A stretch of 64,000 bases of DNA from Prochlorococcus sp. AG-363-M21 (GTDB taxonomy: Bacteria; Cyanobacteriota; Cyanobacteriia; PCC-6307; Cyanobiaceae). The DNA is taken from NCBI GenBank assembly GCA_003278305.1, contig QCFU01000006.1, positions 1 through 64,000 on the forward strand. The letters are read 5' to 3'. A program made the translations under genes and the position numbers. Positions 45,549 through 55,311 of this stretch are shown piece by piece; position 1 is the first letter of the stretch; each line of letters opens with the position of its first letter. The notes below the pieces were generated by a model. The model did no database searches. It was not told the origin of the DNA and saw only the letters and a list, made by a program, of their open reading frames with translations.

Positions 45549-47051
45549 ATGGAAAACAGGTTTTTTTCTACTTCTTGTGATCAAAGATCAATTGCATTAA
45601 GGATTGAGCAATTAGAAAATGGCAGAGTAGGTTTTTTTAGTGTAGGTCTTTACCCTGCCTCTTTGGCTTATAACTGTGCGATGCAAACAAATGGTGATAA
45701 TCTTTTGCTTGCTCCTAGGCCTGGCAGAGATCTTTTTGGAGCATTTGACTCAACTTCTTTGAAGGAAATGAAAACTGAATATATAGAAAGGGTTAATAAA
45801 ATGGCTTTTAATAATAAACATTCTGGATATAATAGCCTTGCTGATCTTTTATTGAATTGCGAACTGGTCATATTAAGTTCAAATAGTAATTATATAGAAA
45901 AAGATTTAAATGAGGCTTGTAGGCTTAGAAAAGAACTTAATAGACAAAATGTCGTATTAGGATGTTTGGTTGGATCTTTTTGTCACAGTAGTGATAAAAA
46001 TAGGTCATATGTTTTGTGTCAGAAAGAACCAAATCTTGCTTTTTTCTCTGGTTTCCATAGACATGGTTCGTTAAGAAATGAATCTGATAGCTTTACTGCA
46101 AACTTTTGCCATCCTGACGCATTGACAGCCTTGCTAGGTACTAGATTATTAAACAAAATCTCACCTAACATACAAGTCACCGCAGGTGTTCATAATATTG
46201 AAGCTCAATATATAAAAGCGACGAAAAATATATCCTCAATATTTGCAGGTTTTGCGCATCACTTCCATAGAGATAATACGGGTATTTTGCCAACACTTTT
46301 GACCTTGCTTTTAGAGCAATGTTTAAGTCAGGCAGCTACAGTTTCAATGCAAAGACCAGATCGAAAAAAATTATATAGTGAACAGTTGATCCCCATAACA
46401 GAGCTTGGCTATGGAGTGCAACGTATAGAAGCTGCATTGGTAAGTGATGGAGATTTTCATCAAGTAAGGGACCACACTTTCTCTCAATTAACAGCAATTG
46501 TTGCAGACTTAAAAGGTAGTATGATGCAACCTCAGATTGGAAATCCTACAAGGAATTTCCAGGTCGGCTCTGTTTTTTCTGAAAAAATTTCGTCCTATAA
46601 ACGCTGTCCTGATTCATTGGAAGAACTCATTCAATGGTGTGAAGAGTCAGGCTTAAAGAGAGGGGGGCTAGAAGGATTAAACTCTTTAAAGTATTGGCCA
46701 GAAATAATGAAGATGTATTCAATACCTTTACAGGATTCATCGATGATAAATCTTATTTATGTTAGCATCTTTGGTAGTCCACAGGCAAAGACTATTGCTT
46801 ATAAAATATTAACTAATAGTAGAGAGTTAACTTCTTACTGTATAACATCCGTTAAGCATCCTAATGGTGCAACTTTTGGAAAACTACTTTCAAGAGTATC
46901 AGATAAAAAGTTTTTAGAATATTTAGCTAAATTTATTAAAACTAAAAATAACAAATTTCTATCAACTCAAGAAATAGATACCTATAAGGAAAACATTGAT
47001 AGTAGCAGTAGTTCCGTTATCCTTAAAATCATAAAAGAAATTCTAGGTTGA
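45549..47051 (+). CDS. Conserved picocyanobacterial protein, possible dehydrogenase-like fold
   Basis: I do not recognise a named family. The 500-residue protein begins with a segment that could be a Rossmann-like first strand and turn (RVGFFSVGLYPASLAYNCAM, 27-46). After it come LLLAPRPGRDLFGAF and LLLNCELVILSSNSNYIEKD, which resembles the second half of a nucleotide-binding domain. An all-helical second half follows (FAGFAHHFHRDNTGILPTLL; TELGYGVQRIEAALVSDGDF). This layout recalls NAD-dependent 6-phosphogluconate/glycerol-3-phosphate dehydrogenases but no decisive motif is seen. It lies 42 bases upstream of a NahK-like kinase and is divergent from the GgpP-like phosphatase. Confidence 0.7.
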   Translation: MENRFFSTSCDQRSIALRIEQLENGRVGFFSVGLYPASLAYNCAMQTNGDNLLLAPRPGRDLFGAFDSTSLKEMKTEYIERVNKMAFNNKHSGYNSLADLLLNCELVILSSNSNYIEKDLNEACRLRKELNRQNVVLGCLVGSFCHSSDKNRSYVLCQKEPNLAFFSGFHRHGSLRNESDSFTANFCHPDALTALLGTRLLNKISPNIQVTAGVHNIEAQYIKATKNISSIFAGFAHHFHRDNTGILPTLLTLLLEQCLSQAATVSMQRPDRKKLYSEQLIPITELGYGVQRIEAALVSDGDFHQVRDHTFSQLTAIVADLKGSMMQPQIGNPTRNFQVGSVFSEKISSYKRCPDSLEELIQWCEESGLKRGGLEGLNSLKYWPEIMKMYSIPLQDSSMINLIYVSIFGSPQAKTIAYKILTNSRELTSYCITSVKHPNGATFGKLLSRVSDKKFLEYLAKFIKTKNNKFLSTQEIDTYKENIDSSSSSVILKIIKEILG

Positions 47052-47093
47052 TAATACCTTTTGATATTATGGTAAATATATTTTTCTAATCTT

Positions 47094-48239
47094 TTGACAA
47101 GCCAATTACAACTCACCCAAAATTATATACAAAGTATAGCAAAACATTTTGTCCCTGACAAAACAATTTCTGAAATCAATCAAATAAATTCAGGTAACAT
47201 TAATTTAACCTACTTAGTTTCTCTTGGTGCTGGATCTGATATTTTCTCAATGATACTTCAGCAGGTAAACTCTAGTATTTTCGAGGATATAGATGGGTTG
47301 AATTCTAATGCGATAAATTTAGAAAACCATCTAAAGTATATAAAAGAAATTAATTGTGTAGATCCTATTCTCAGAATACCAAAATTATTAAATAATGATA
47401 TATCGCATTCTAGGTATTTACAAAAAGATGGAAATATATGGAGGGCATATGAATATATTGATGGTAAGTGTTTTGGCTCTGGATCTATTTCAAATAATAA
47501 TTTATTTAATTTAGGTAAGGGCTTGGCCTTGTTTCATTCCTCTTTTAAGGATATGTCATCATTAAAAATTAAAGCTACTAAGCCAGACCTGCACAACTTA
47601 ATGAATTATTTATCTCTTTATGATCATAAGGTTAAGAATATTCACTCTAAGGATGTTAAATATTTACCATATTCCAGTCGTCTTGACAGACTATTTAATA
47701 TTGTTCGCCATAACAGAGATTTGTTTATGCCTTTAATTATATCATTAAATAATAATAACCATTTTAAAACTGTTATTCATGGAGATCCGAAAATCTCAAA
47801 TTTTATATTTGATAAATCTCAAAATGATGTTATAGCCTTAATAGATTTAGATACAATTAGTTATGACTATATTCTTTTTGACATAGCAGATTGCTTACGC
47901 TCTGCATGTAACAAGTTAGGTGAGGAATCACAAAATATAAATGATATTAATTTTGATCTCAAAGCTTTTGAATTAATAATAAAAGGTTACTTAACTCTTT
48001 CTTCAGGGCTCTTTGCAGAAGTAGATTGTGAGTTTTTTGTGGAATCACTAGCCCTTATACCCTTCGAGCTTGGGCTCAGGTTCCTAATCGATTATTTAGA
48101 TGGTGACATCTATTTTAAAACTTCATACCCTCTAAATAATTTATACAGAGCAGAAGTCCAATTCCAGCTTTTTCAAGACATCATCTGTAAACAAGCTGAA
48201 ATGCTAAATATTTTTCAAAAGTCTTTCAGTCAGTTTTGA
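47094..48239 (+). CDS. NahK-like sugar kinase (APH-fold phosphotransferase)
   Basis: A 381-residue APH-fold kinase resembling N-acetylhexosamine 1-kinase (NahK). The N-terminal lobe shows ISEINQINSGNINLTYLVSL and FSMILQQVNSSIFEDIDGLN, the NahK-like pattern. The catalytic loop is VIHGDPKISNFIF with His229 and Asp231, and the metal-binding motif ALIDLDTISYDYILFDIADC is near 250. The TTG start (47094) gives the full N-terminal lobe. It probably phosphorylates a sugar or sugar derivative at C1, but the substrate is unknown. It follows the 500-residue protein in the same direction. Confidence 0.8.
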   Translation: MTSQLQLTQNYIQSIAKHFVPDKTISEINQINSGNINLTYLVSLGAGSDIFSMILQQVNSSIFEDIDGLNSNAINLENHLKYIKEINCVDPILRIPKLLNNDISHSRYLQKDGNIWRAYEYIDGKCFGSGSISNNNLFNLGKGLALFHSSFKDMSSLKIKATKPDLHNLMNYLSLYDHKVKNIHSKDVKYLPYSSRLDRLFNIVRHNRDLFMPLIISLNNNNHFKTVIHGDPKISNFIFDKSQNDVIALIDLDTISYDYILFDIADCLRSACNKLGEESQNINDINFDLKAFELIIKGYLTLSSGLFAEVDCEFFVESLALIPFELGLRFLIDYLDGDIYFKTSYPLNNLYRAEVQFQLFQDIICKQAEMLNIFQKSFSQF

Positions 48240-48329
48240 TTTATTTAAAGTAAAATGAAAATTAAATTTCAGAACTACACAGATTTAATTTTACTACTTA
48301 TTCTCAAGAAGGAATAAATTATTTATTAA

Positions 48330-49034
48330 GTGGCAAAGGAATTAACCCATCGAGGATTTGAACTAAAAGAACTTGGATGGTCTAAAAGTGACGTCAGCAG
48401 GTATATAGACCTCTGGGACTACAGACAGCGATGGGGAGCTATAAATCTTGAAAGAGAAGACCGACTTTTCTTGAGGAAAGCAGAAATAGCCTTGCCAACT
48501 ATAAAACCTGGAAAAGCTTCTGTAACCAAACCAATTACAGAAAAATCTTATTTTAAGAGAATAGTTTATTTCCTAGACGTAATGAATTCTTTTGAGAATA
48601 GCATCTCTATCCCTGATGGTTCGAGAGGTTTATGGCCAGTCCTGTTAGAGGAAGAAATTAGGGCTTTAGAATATTATCAACCTGTTTTAGGGTTGCCAGA
48701 TGCTATAAAGGCAAAGGCTTTCATGCCTTTTAGGGAAGGAATTGTTGAGATATCTATGAAAAAGTTTAAGGAACAAATACAAGTCTTCGATTTTGACTTT
48801 TCTTCCTTATTAAGTTCTACTGACGAGAAATGTGATAAAAACTGGAAAGCTCTTAGAGATACTTCTTTTCAAGACGATAATTTATACCCAGTCATGAAAA
48901 AAGAAAATATTTTTGAATACCGAAAAGAAGTTAGGGGGAAAACAGTTTCTATTGTTAAAGATACTTTGCCTTCGTTATCAGAGACAGATAAACCAGAACC
49001 TTCTGATGATTGGATCCCAGAATCTAATTCTTGA
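48330..49034 (+). CDS. Conserved picocyanobacterial protein, unknown function
   Basis: A 234-residue hydrophilic protein with no recognised domain. The first 130 residues look folded (FELKELGWSKSDVSRYIDLW, 10-29; WPVLLEEEIRALEYYQPVLG), while the last 45 are Ser/Pro/Asp-rich and probably disordered, ending in DWIPESNS. The start is GTG 48330. It lies 31 bases upstream of metY in the same direction, so it may be in the methionine transcript; no functional link is visible. Confidence 0.7.
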   Translation: MAKELTHRGFELKELGWSKSDVSRYIDLWDYRQRWGAINLEREDRLFLRKAEIALPTIKPGKASVTKPITEKSYFKRIVYFLDVMNSFENSISIPDGSRGLWPVLLEEEIRALEYYQPVLGLPDAIKAKAFMPFREGIVEISMKKFKEQIQVFDFDFSSLLSSTDEKCDKNWKALRDTSFQDDNLYPVMKKENIFEYRKEVRGKTVSIVKDTLPSLSETDKPEPSDDWIPESNS

Positions 49035-49059
49035 GCTAGAAAGGGTATAGATAATCTAG

Positions 49060-50394
<1,335 letters not shown>

Positions 50395-50409
50395 TTGATT
50401 GTATTCAAT

Positions 50410-51303
50410 ATGGCTCTAATACTCCCACGTAGTTATCACAAGATTTCTTCTGTGGAGAAGAATCATATCTCTTGGATTGAACCTGATTTAGCCGAAAGAC
50501 AAGATATTAGACCCTTAAAAATAGGCATATTAAACATTATGCCACTAGGTAAACAATATGAATTTAATCTTTTGCACCCTTTAGGTCTATCGCCTCTTCA
50601 AATCGAGCCAATATGGATACGCCTAAAGTCTCATAGTTATAAAACATGGGACTTATCTCATTTGGATAATCTTTATGTTGAATGGGAAGAAGCTATGTAT
50701 CCCAACCCATTAGATGGATTGATTATAACGGGAGCTCCAGTTGAAAATTTGCTATTTGAAGATGTTACTTATTGGAGTGAATTAGTACATATAATTAATG
50801 AGGCCAGGGATCGTTGTGCAAGTACTTTAGGACTTTGTTGGGCAGGATTTGCTCTTGCTTATCTTGCTGGAGTCAAAAAAACAGTTTTTACAAAAAAACT
50901 TTTTGGGGTATACCCTCTGAAAAGCCTTGTTCCAGCTCATTCCATAATGGGTACTCAAGACGACACTTTTACTTGCCCACAAAGTCGACATGCTGGCCTC
51001 CCTGATGATGAAATGGAAGAAGCACAAAGAAAAGGTAAATTAAGATTACTTGCTTATGGAAATAAGGTTGGGTATTCGATATTTGAGACTATGGATCAGA
51101 AACAACTAATGCATTTGGGACATCCAGAATATAATGTTGCAAGATTAATTTCTGAGATGGAAAGGGATAAGGAAAGAGGAGATGTCCCTCCTCCAGAAAA
51201 TTTTAATTCTTTTGCACCTAAGACATCATGGCGTTCACACCGAAACCTGCTTTTTCAGCAATGGCTTTGGTTTTGCTATCAAAGAGTTAGCTTATCTAAC
51301 TAA
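50410..51303 (+). CDS. metA: Homoserine O-acyltransferase (MetA family)
   Basis: MetA-type homoserine O-succinyl/acetyltransferase, first committed step of methionine synthesis. The 297 residues carry PLKIGILNIMPLGKQYEFN (38-56), nucleophile Cys143 in LGLCWAGFALAYLAGVKK, and the His-Glu pair His238 and Glu240 in MHLGHPEYNVARLI; spacing equals that of E. coli MetA. The acyl donor (succinyl- or acetyl-CoA) is not clear. I use ATG 50410; a TTG at 50395 would overlap metY's stop region. It follows metY directly. Confidence 0.93.
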   Translation: MALILPRSYHKISSVEKNHISWIEPDLAERQDIRPLKIGILNIMPLGKQYEFNLLHPLGLSPLQIEPIWIRLKSHSYKTWDLSHLDNLYVEWEEAMYPNPLDGLIITGAPVENLLFEDVTYWSELVHIINEARDRCASTLGLCWAGFALAYLAGVKKTVFTKKLFGVYPLKSLVPAHSIMGTQDDTFTCPQSRHAGLPDDEMEEAQRKGKLRLLAYGNKVGYSIFETMDQKQLMHLGHPEYNVARLISEMERDKERGDVPPPENFNSFAPKTSWRSHRNLLFQQWLWFCYQRVSLSN

Positions 51304-51340
51304 TGCTAATAGTACACAATAACCTATTACTTTGTAGAAA

Positions 51341-51901
51341 ATGGTAGACATCCCATGGACGCTTTTACCTTCTTGGCTTGATTCGTCTAAGGCACTTAAG
51401 TGGAAAAATCAAATAATTAATAATGTTAAATGGGAACAACCCATTGTTAAGGTCTATGCAAAAGAATATTTGGTACCTCGATTAACTGTTTTTATTGCAA
51501 ATAAAAATACTAAATATATGTATAGTGGTTTTGAACACATAGGGGAAGGCTGGCCAGAATGGCTTTTGCCGTTATTAGAGGAGGTTAGAGAATCAACTAA
51601 TACAGACTTTAATGGTTGTCTAATCAATTTCTATAGAGATGGTAAAGATAAAATGGGATGGCATGCAGATAATGAAAAAGAATTGGACTCTGAGAAATCT
51701 ATAGCTTCTTTATCTCTAGGAGCATCCAGAGATTTTATTTTAAAGAATAAATTAAATAATATAAAGAAATCTATTTCGCTTGAGAATGGTGACCTGTTGA
51801 TTATGCATCCAATTTGCCAAACAAACTGGGTTCATTGTGTGCCTTTAAGAAAAAAGCTTAATGAGACTAGAGTTAATTTGACTTTTCGCTGTTATAAATG
51901 A
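51341..51901 (+). CDS. AlkB-like 2-oxoglutarate/Fe(II) dioxygenase
   Basis: A 186-residue non-haem iron dioxygenase of the AlkB type, which removes alkyl damage from nucleic-acid bases. The iron ligands are His108 and Asp110 (MGWHADNEKELD) and His165 (NWVHCVPL), and the 2-oxoglutarate arginines lie in ETRVNLTFR (Arg177 and Arg183). INFYRDGKDKMGWHAD is the characteristic run before the ligand. Its stop codon lies in a 22-base perfect palindrome at 51891-51912. It is convergent with the Ala/Lys-repeat protein. Confidence 0.9.
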   Translation: MVDIPWTLLPSWLDSSKALKWKNQIINNVKWEQPIVKVYAKEYLVPRLTVFIANKNTKYMYSGFEHIGEGWPEWLLPLLEEVRESTNTDFNGCLINFYRDGKDKMGWHADNEKELDSEKSIASLSLGASRDFILKNKLNNIKKSISLENGDLLIMHPICQTNWVHCVPLRKKLNETRVNLTFRCYK

Positions 51902-51912
51902 TCATTTATAAC
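51891..51912. repeat. Perfect 22-base palindrome between convergent genes
   Basis: The half-site GTTATAAATGA is followed at once by its exact reverse complement. It covers the stop of the AlkB-like gene and ends 4 bases before the stop of the convergent gene. A bidirectional hairpin that ends both transcripts is plausible, though there is no GC-rich stem or T run. Confidence 0.6.
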
Positions 51913-51915
51913 TCT

Positions 51916-52176
51916 TTAGATTTCTGAATCTTCGGGATTGACTTCTTCTAAAGCTTTGGCTTTGGCTTTAGCTTCGGCTTCGGCTTTTGCTTTAGCTTCG
52001 GCTTCAGCTTTTGCATCAGCTTTTGCTTTTGCATCAGCTTTGGCTTTTGCTTCTGTTGCGGCTTTTACAGATTGATATCTTCCTGCACTTTTTCTATCGA
52101 AGAATCCTAATACGGTTACAAGAAGTGGTACGTGAGCAATTCCACCTGCAACCACTAACGCCTCGTTGTAGGCCAT
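51916..52176 (-). CDS. Membrane-anchored Ala/Lys/Glu-repeat protein
   Basis: An 86-residue protein with one membrane helix (about 6-26, ALVVAGGIAHVPLLVTVLGF) followed by a low-complexity helix made of AKA, AEA and ADA repeats (41-74), and a short acidic tail (LEEVNPEDSEI). The repeats are imperfect 6-base units in the DNA (about 51950-52060). The layout recalls TonB- or SlyB-like anchors and histone-H1-like tails; I assign no function. It starts 126 bases from the SulP gene's end, with that gene on the same strand upstream. Confidence 0.7.
   Translation of the reverse strand: MAYNEALVVAGGIAHVPLLVTVLGFFDRKSAGRYQSVKAATEAKAKADAKAKADAKAEAEAKAKAEAEAKAKAKALEEVNPEDSEI
51950..52060. repeat. Imperfect short tandem repeats within the Ala/Lys protein gene
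   Basis: On the plus strand the unit is close to GCTTTTGCTTTAGCTTCGGC and its 6-base sub-units GCTTTT, GCTTCG and GCATCA recur across about 110 bases. They encode Ala-Lys, Ala-Glu and Ala-Asp dipeptides on the minus strand. Such arrays change length by slippage. Confidence 0.75.
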
Positions 52177-52302
52177 ATCTTCATTAAGAAACTATTTAAA
52201 TTATACATAAAACATTTCACGACGAATTTTATGTTTATAAATTGTTTTGTTGAGTATTTGAGCGTCTATTTTCTTTCTTAATTAAGAAAAATCATTTAAC
52301 AA

Positions 52303-53919
52303 CTAATGCAAAGATCCTTGACCACCTAGTCGATCGAAGAGATTTAGACTTTCTTCATTTAGGCCTACTACATTAACATCTGAACCTCCTATCGAGAGTT
52401 TCCTAATTATTTGCTCGAGAGCATTCACGCCACTTTGATCCCATATATGAGCTTTAGACATATCAATTGTTATTTTCTTAGAATGCTTGTGCGTATCAAA
52501 TCCTTGAATGAAGTAAATTTTGCTGACAAAAAATAATTGTCCAGTAACATCATAAATCAACTCTTCATCACTAACTGCCCTTGAATCTACTTTGATTACT
52601 TTTGCTACTTTGCGGCTAAATAATATTCCTGCTAGGGCTACTCCTGCAATTACTCCTAAGGCTAGATTATGTGGAGTAGTTAACATTGTCACTGAAAATG
52701 TCATTAGCATTACAGCGGTATCACTTTTAGGGATTTTCTTAATATTTTTAAGACCATTTATGTCAGCTGTACTTATAGCAATTGATATCATTACAGCAAC
52801 TAATGCAGCCATAGGAATTAGTTTTAACCAAGGCTTGCAAAGTAGAACTATTATTATTAAGGATATTCCAGAAGAGAAAGTTGATAACCTTGTTCTGCCT
52901 CCATTTTCAGTATTCATAACCGATTGACCTACAAGAGCACAACCTGCCATTCCTCCAAATAAGGATGAGATAATATTTGATATACCTTGACCTCTAGCCT
53001 CTTTATTTTTATTTGAATTTGTATCTGTTATATCATCTAATATATCCTGAGTTAGGAATGTTTCCATTAATCCAACAAGCGATATTGCTAAAGCTGTTGG
53101 AAGAATAGTTCCAAATGTCTGCAAATTAAATGGTATTTTTCCACTTTCAATTGCGCCAAATGGTATCGAAAGTCTTGGCAAACTTTCTGGGAGACCTCCT
53201 CCACCTTGTGCTAAATCATTAACTGTAGGTATATTAGGATAAAAATTAATAGAGATAATTGTAAGAATTATAATTGCTATTAATTGTGAAGGAATTAATT
53301 TTGTTAATCTAGGCAATCCATATATAATAATTAAACCTAAAATTATTAATAACCACACTACTGGTACTTGCAATCCAATAGGTAAGATCTGATCATTATG
53401 GCTTGAGCTTAATTTTTCTCCAAAATGAAGGTTTAACCCCATTTGAGGAAGTTGAGCTTGAAATATTAATAAAGCAAGAGCATTCACAAAACCACTTAAT
53501 ACAGCCGTAGGAACGAAACGCATTTGATAGGCTAAACGTAAGTAACCCCATAAGATCTGAAAGACTCCAGTCAATAAACCCGCGGCTATTAAATAAGAGA
53601 GGCCTATTTGACTAGCAGTTACATCAGAAAAGCCAAGCTCTCTACCTTGAGCCACGCCAGTTGCAACAACACCTGTCATTAGTAATGCAGTTGAACCAGT
53701 TGCAGAGGTGATCATGCCTTTTCGCCCTCCTACAAGAGCAATTGTTATTGATAAACAAAAGGCACCGTAAAGACCAACTTGGGGAGATACTCCAGCTATT
53801 CCAGAAAAAGCAATTGCTTCAGGAATCATTGCAAATGCAACTACCAGACCAGATAAAATGTCCTTTCTTGGACTTGAAAACCAATCTTGAATAGCTGCAG
53901 AAGATGATTTATTTGGCAT
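52303..53919 (-). CDS. SulP/SLC26 anion transporter with STAS domain
   Basis: Anion transporter of the SulP family, 538 residues: about eleven membrane helices followed by a C-terminal STAS domain (about 435-530; [20 protein letters not shown]). The family motif in the first helices is [20 protein letters not shown] (28-47). Cyanobacterial members include the bicarbonate transporter BicA and sulfate transporters; this one could be either. Its start lies 29 bases after the stop of a flavoprotein oxidase gene on the same strand, so they are probably co-transcribed. Confidence 0.9.
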   Translation of the reverse strand: MPNKSSSAAIQDWFSSPRKDILSGLVVAFAMIPEAIAFSGIAGVSPQVGLYGAFCLSITIALVGGRKGMITSATGSTALLMTGVVATGVAQGRELGFSDVTASQIGLSYLIAAGLLTGVFQILWGYLRLAYQMRFVPTAVLSGFVNALALLIFQAQLPQMGLNLHFGEKLSSSHNDQILPIGLQVPVVWLLIILGLIIIYGLPRLTKLIPSQLIAIIILTIISINFYPNIPTVNDLAQGGGGLPESLPRLSIPFGAIESGKIPFNLQTFGTILPTALAISLVGLMETFLTQDILDDITDTNSNKNKEARGQGISNIISSLFGGMAGCALVGQSVMNTENGGRTRLSTFSSGISLIIIVLLCKPWLKLIPMAALVAVMISIAISTADINGLKNIKKIPKSDTAVMLMTFSVTMLTTPHNLALGVIAGVALAGILFSRKVAKVIKVDSRAVSDEELIYDVTGQLFFVSKIYFIQGFDTHKHSKKITIDMSKAHIWDQSGVNALEQIIRKLSIGGSDVNVVGLNEESLNLFDRLGGQGSLH

Positions 53920-53948
53920 TCCAAAAAGTTATCTTTCCAGAGAGTATC

Positions 53949-55226
53949 CTATAAACCAGGCAATATTCCTTTAGGGTCACAACTTGATTTTAATTCTCTT
54001 AATTTCTTTAGCCAATCATTAAAGGCGTAATCTTTTGCTTTAGCATTCCAAGGTAAATGGTTATGAAGCTGCGCTAAATGTATGCCAGGACATAATGGAT
54101 TTAATGTATCCCATACTCTTTCTATCCATTGCAAACTCAACTGTCTTTGCTTGTTATTTCCAGCTGTCCAAGTCCCAGTAATCCATGGTTTCCAAATTGC
54201 ATTTCGGTGAACAAAAGAGGTGATTCCTTTATGAACTGATGTAGATTGACCTCCTAATTGTTGAGAGGCTATATAGCACCCTTCGTCAGGCCTTTGTTTA
54301 ATTAAAATTTCTAGTTCTTTTAATATTGTATATGATTCTTTCCCCCAATTAGGGCCAAGAAGTCCAACTACTTCAGAATATTTATTCTCCTTAGTTTCTT
54401 TCGGCTTAGATATAGGGGGTAAATCACTCAAACCGTTTATAACATAAGTAATTGAATGATTAGATTGTGGTAGTTTACTTATTAAAGTTTCAATCATTCC
54501 TAGATCATAATCATATTCAATCTCAAATATTCCAAATGCTTTAATCTTTTCTTCCCAAGACCAACAAAGACTTGCATTATTAGGCCAACTTTCTGCTTCG
54601 AGAATAACCTGAAATAATTGATCTAATTCTAATATAGATTCCCAAATATATATTTTCTTCTTCTCTTGTGTTTTCAGTTTTATACTTTTAACAATAGCCA
54701 GAAAAGGAGCAGCACCAGTAAGACCTCTCCATTTTATCTTTTCGCTTTCTGTTGATTCTGCATGAGGCTTTGTTACGCTAAATTCATCACCATTACCCCA
54801 TATACCTTTAATTTGAGTAATATTATCTATTGCTAGACCATACTTCCTGCTTAGTGGGCTTACACCCCCCGTTAATACATACCCAACTCCTGTAAGTCCA
54901 GATAGACCAATAGGAAAACTTCTACCTCTTTGAGAAAGGTAATCTATTAAAGACTTCATTTTTACACCACTCTCTATTTCTACTTCATTTCGTATAGAAT
55001 CAAAAGAGATATTCGTATAGTTTTTGCTTAGATCTAATGTCCAATGACCATTGGCCGCGCATCTACTTGTAGTGCCTCCAGAAGAAACCATTAAAGGTTT
55101 TGGATCTAGTTTATTTTCCTTTATAAGCTGTATCAGCTCTGAATTGATTTCTTCATATATACCAGCTAAATAATATCCTTTGGACTGTGTGTTGGGAACT
55201 AGTATTTGAGAAATGCGTTTATTCAT
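53949..55226 (-). CDS. FAD-linked oxidase (glycolate/lactate oxidase-like)
   Basis: A 425-residue flavoprotein of the FAD_binding_4 type. The FAD-binding segments are LMVSSGGTTSRCAANGHWTL (45-64), EIESGVKMKSLIDYLSQRGR and GLTGVGYVLTGGVSPLSRKY (109-128), and the C-terminus has the common SSCDPKGILPGL. The family oxidises hydroxy acids or sugars; it lacks the Fe-S domain of GlcF. The substrate is unknown. It lies upstream of the SulP transporter gene and is divergent from the cbiX-like gene (85 bases). Confidence 0.82.
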   Translation of the reverse strand: MNKRISQILVPNTQSKGYYLAGIYEEINSELIQLIKENKLDPKPLMVSSGGTTSRCAANGHWTLDLSKNYTNISFDSIRNEVEIESGVKMKSLIDYLSQRGRSFPIGLSGLTGVGYVLTGGVSPLSRKYGLAIDNITQIKGIWGNGDEFSVTKPHAESTESEKIKWRGLTGAAPFLAIVKSIKLKTQEKKKIYIWESILELDQLFQVILEAESWPNNASLCWSWEEKIKAFGIFEIEYDYDLGMIETLISKLPQSNHSITYVINGLSDLPPISKPKETKENKYSEVVGLLGPNWGKESYTILKELEILIKQRPDEGCYIASQQLGGQSTSVHKGITSFVHRNAIWKPWITGTWTAGNNKQRQLSLQWIERVWDTLNPLCPGIHLAQLHNHLPWNAKAKDYAFNDWLKKLRELKSSCDPKGILPGL

Positions 55227-55311
55227 AAATCTTATTTATAAATTTAACTGTAATGTCAAATTAGGTTTTTAGCTGTAATCACGATATCTTTTTTATAAGT
55301 GAAATTGTCTT

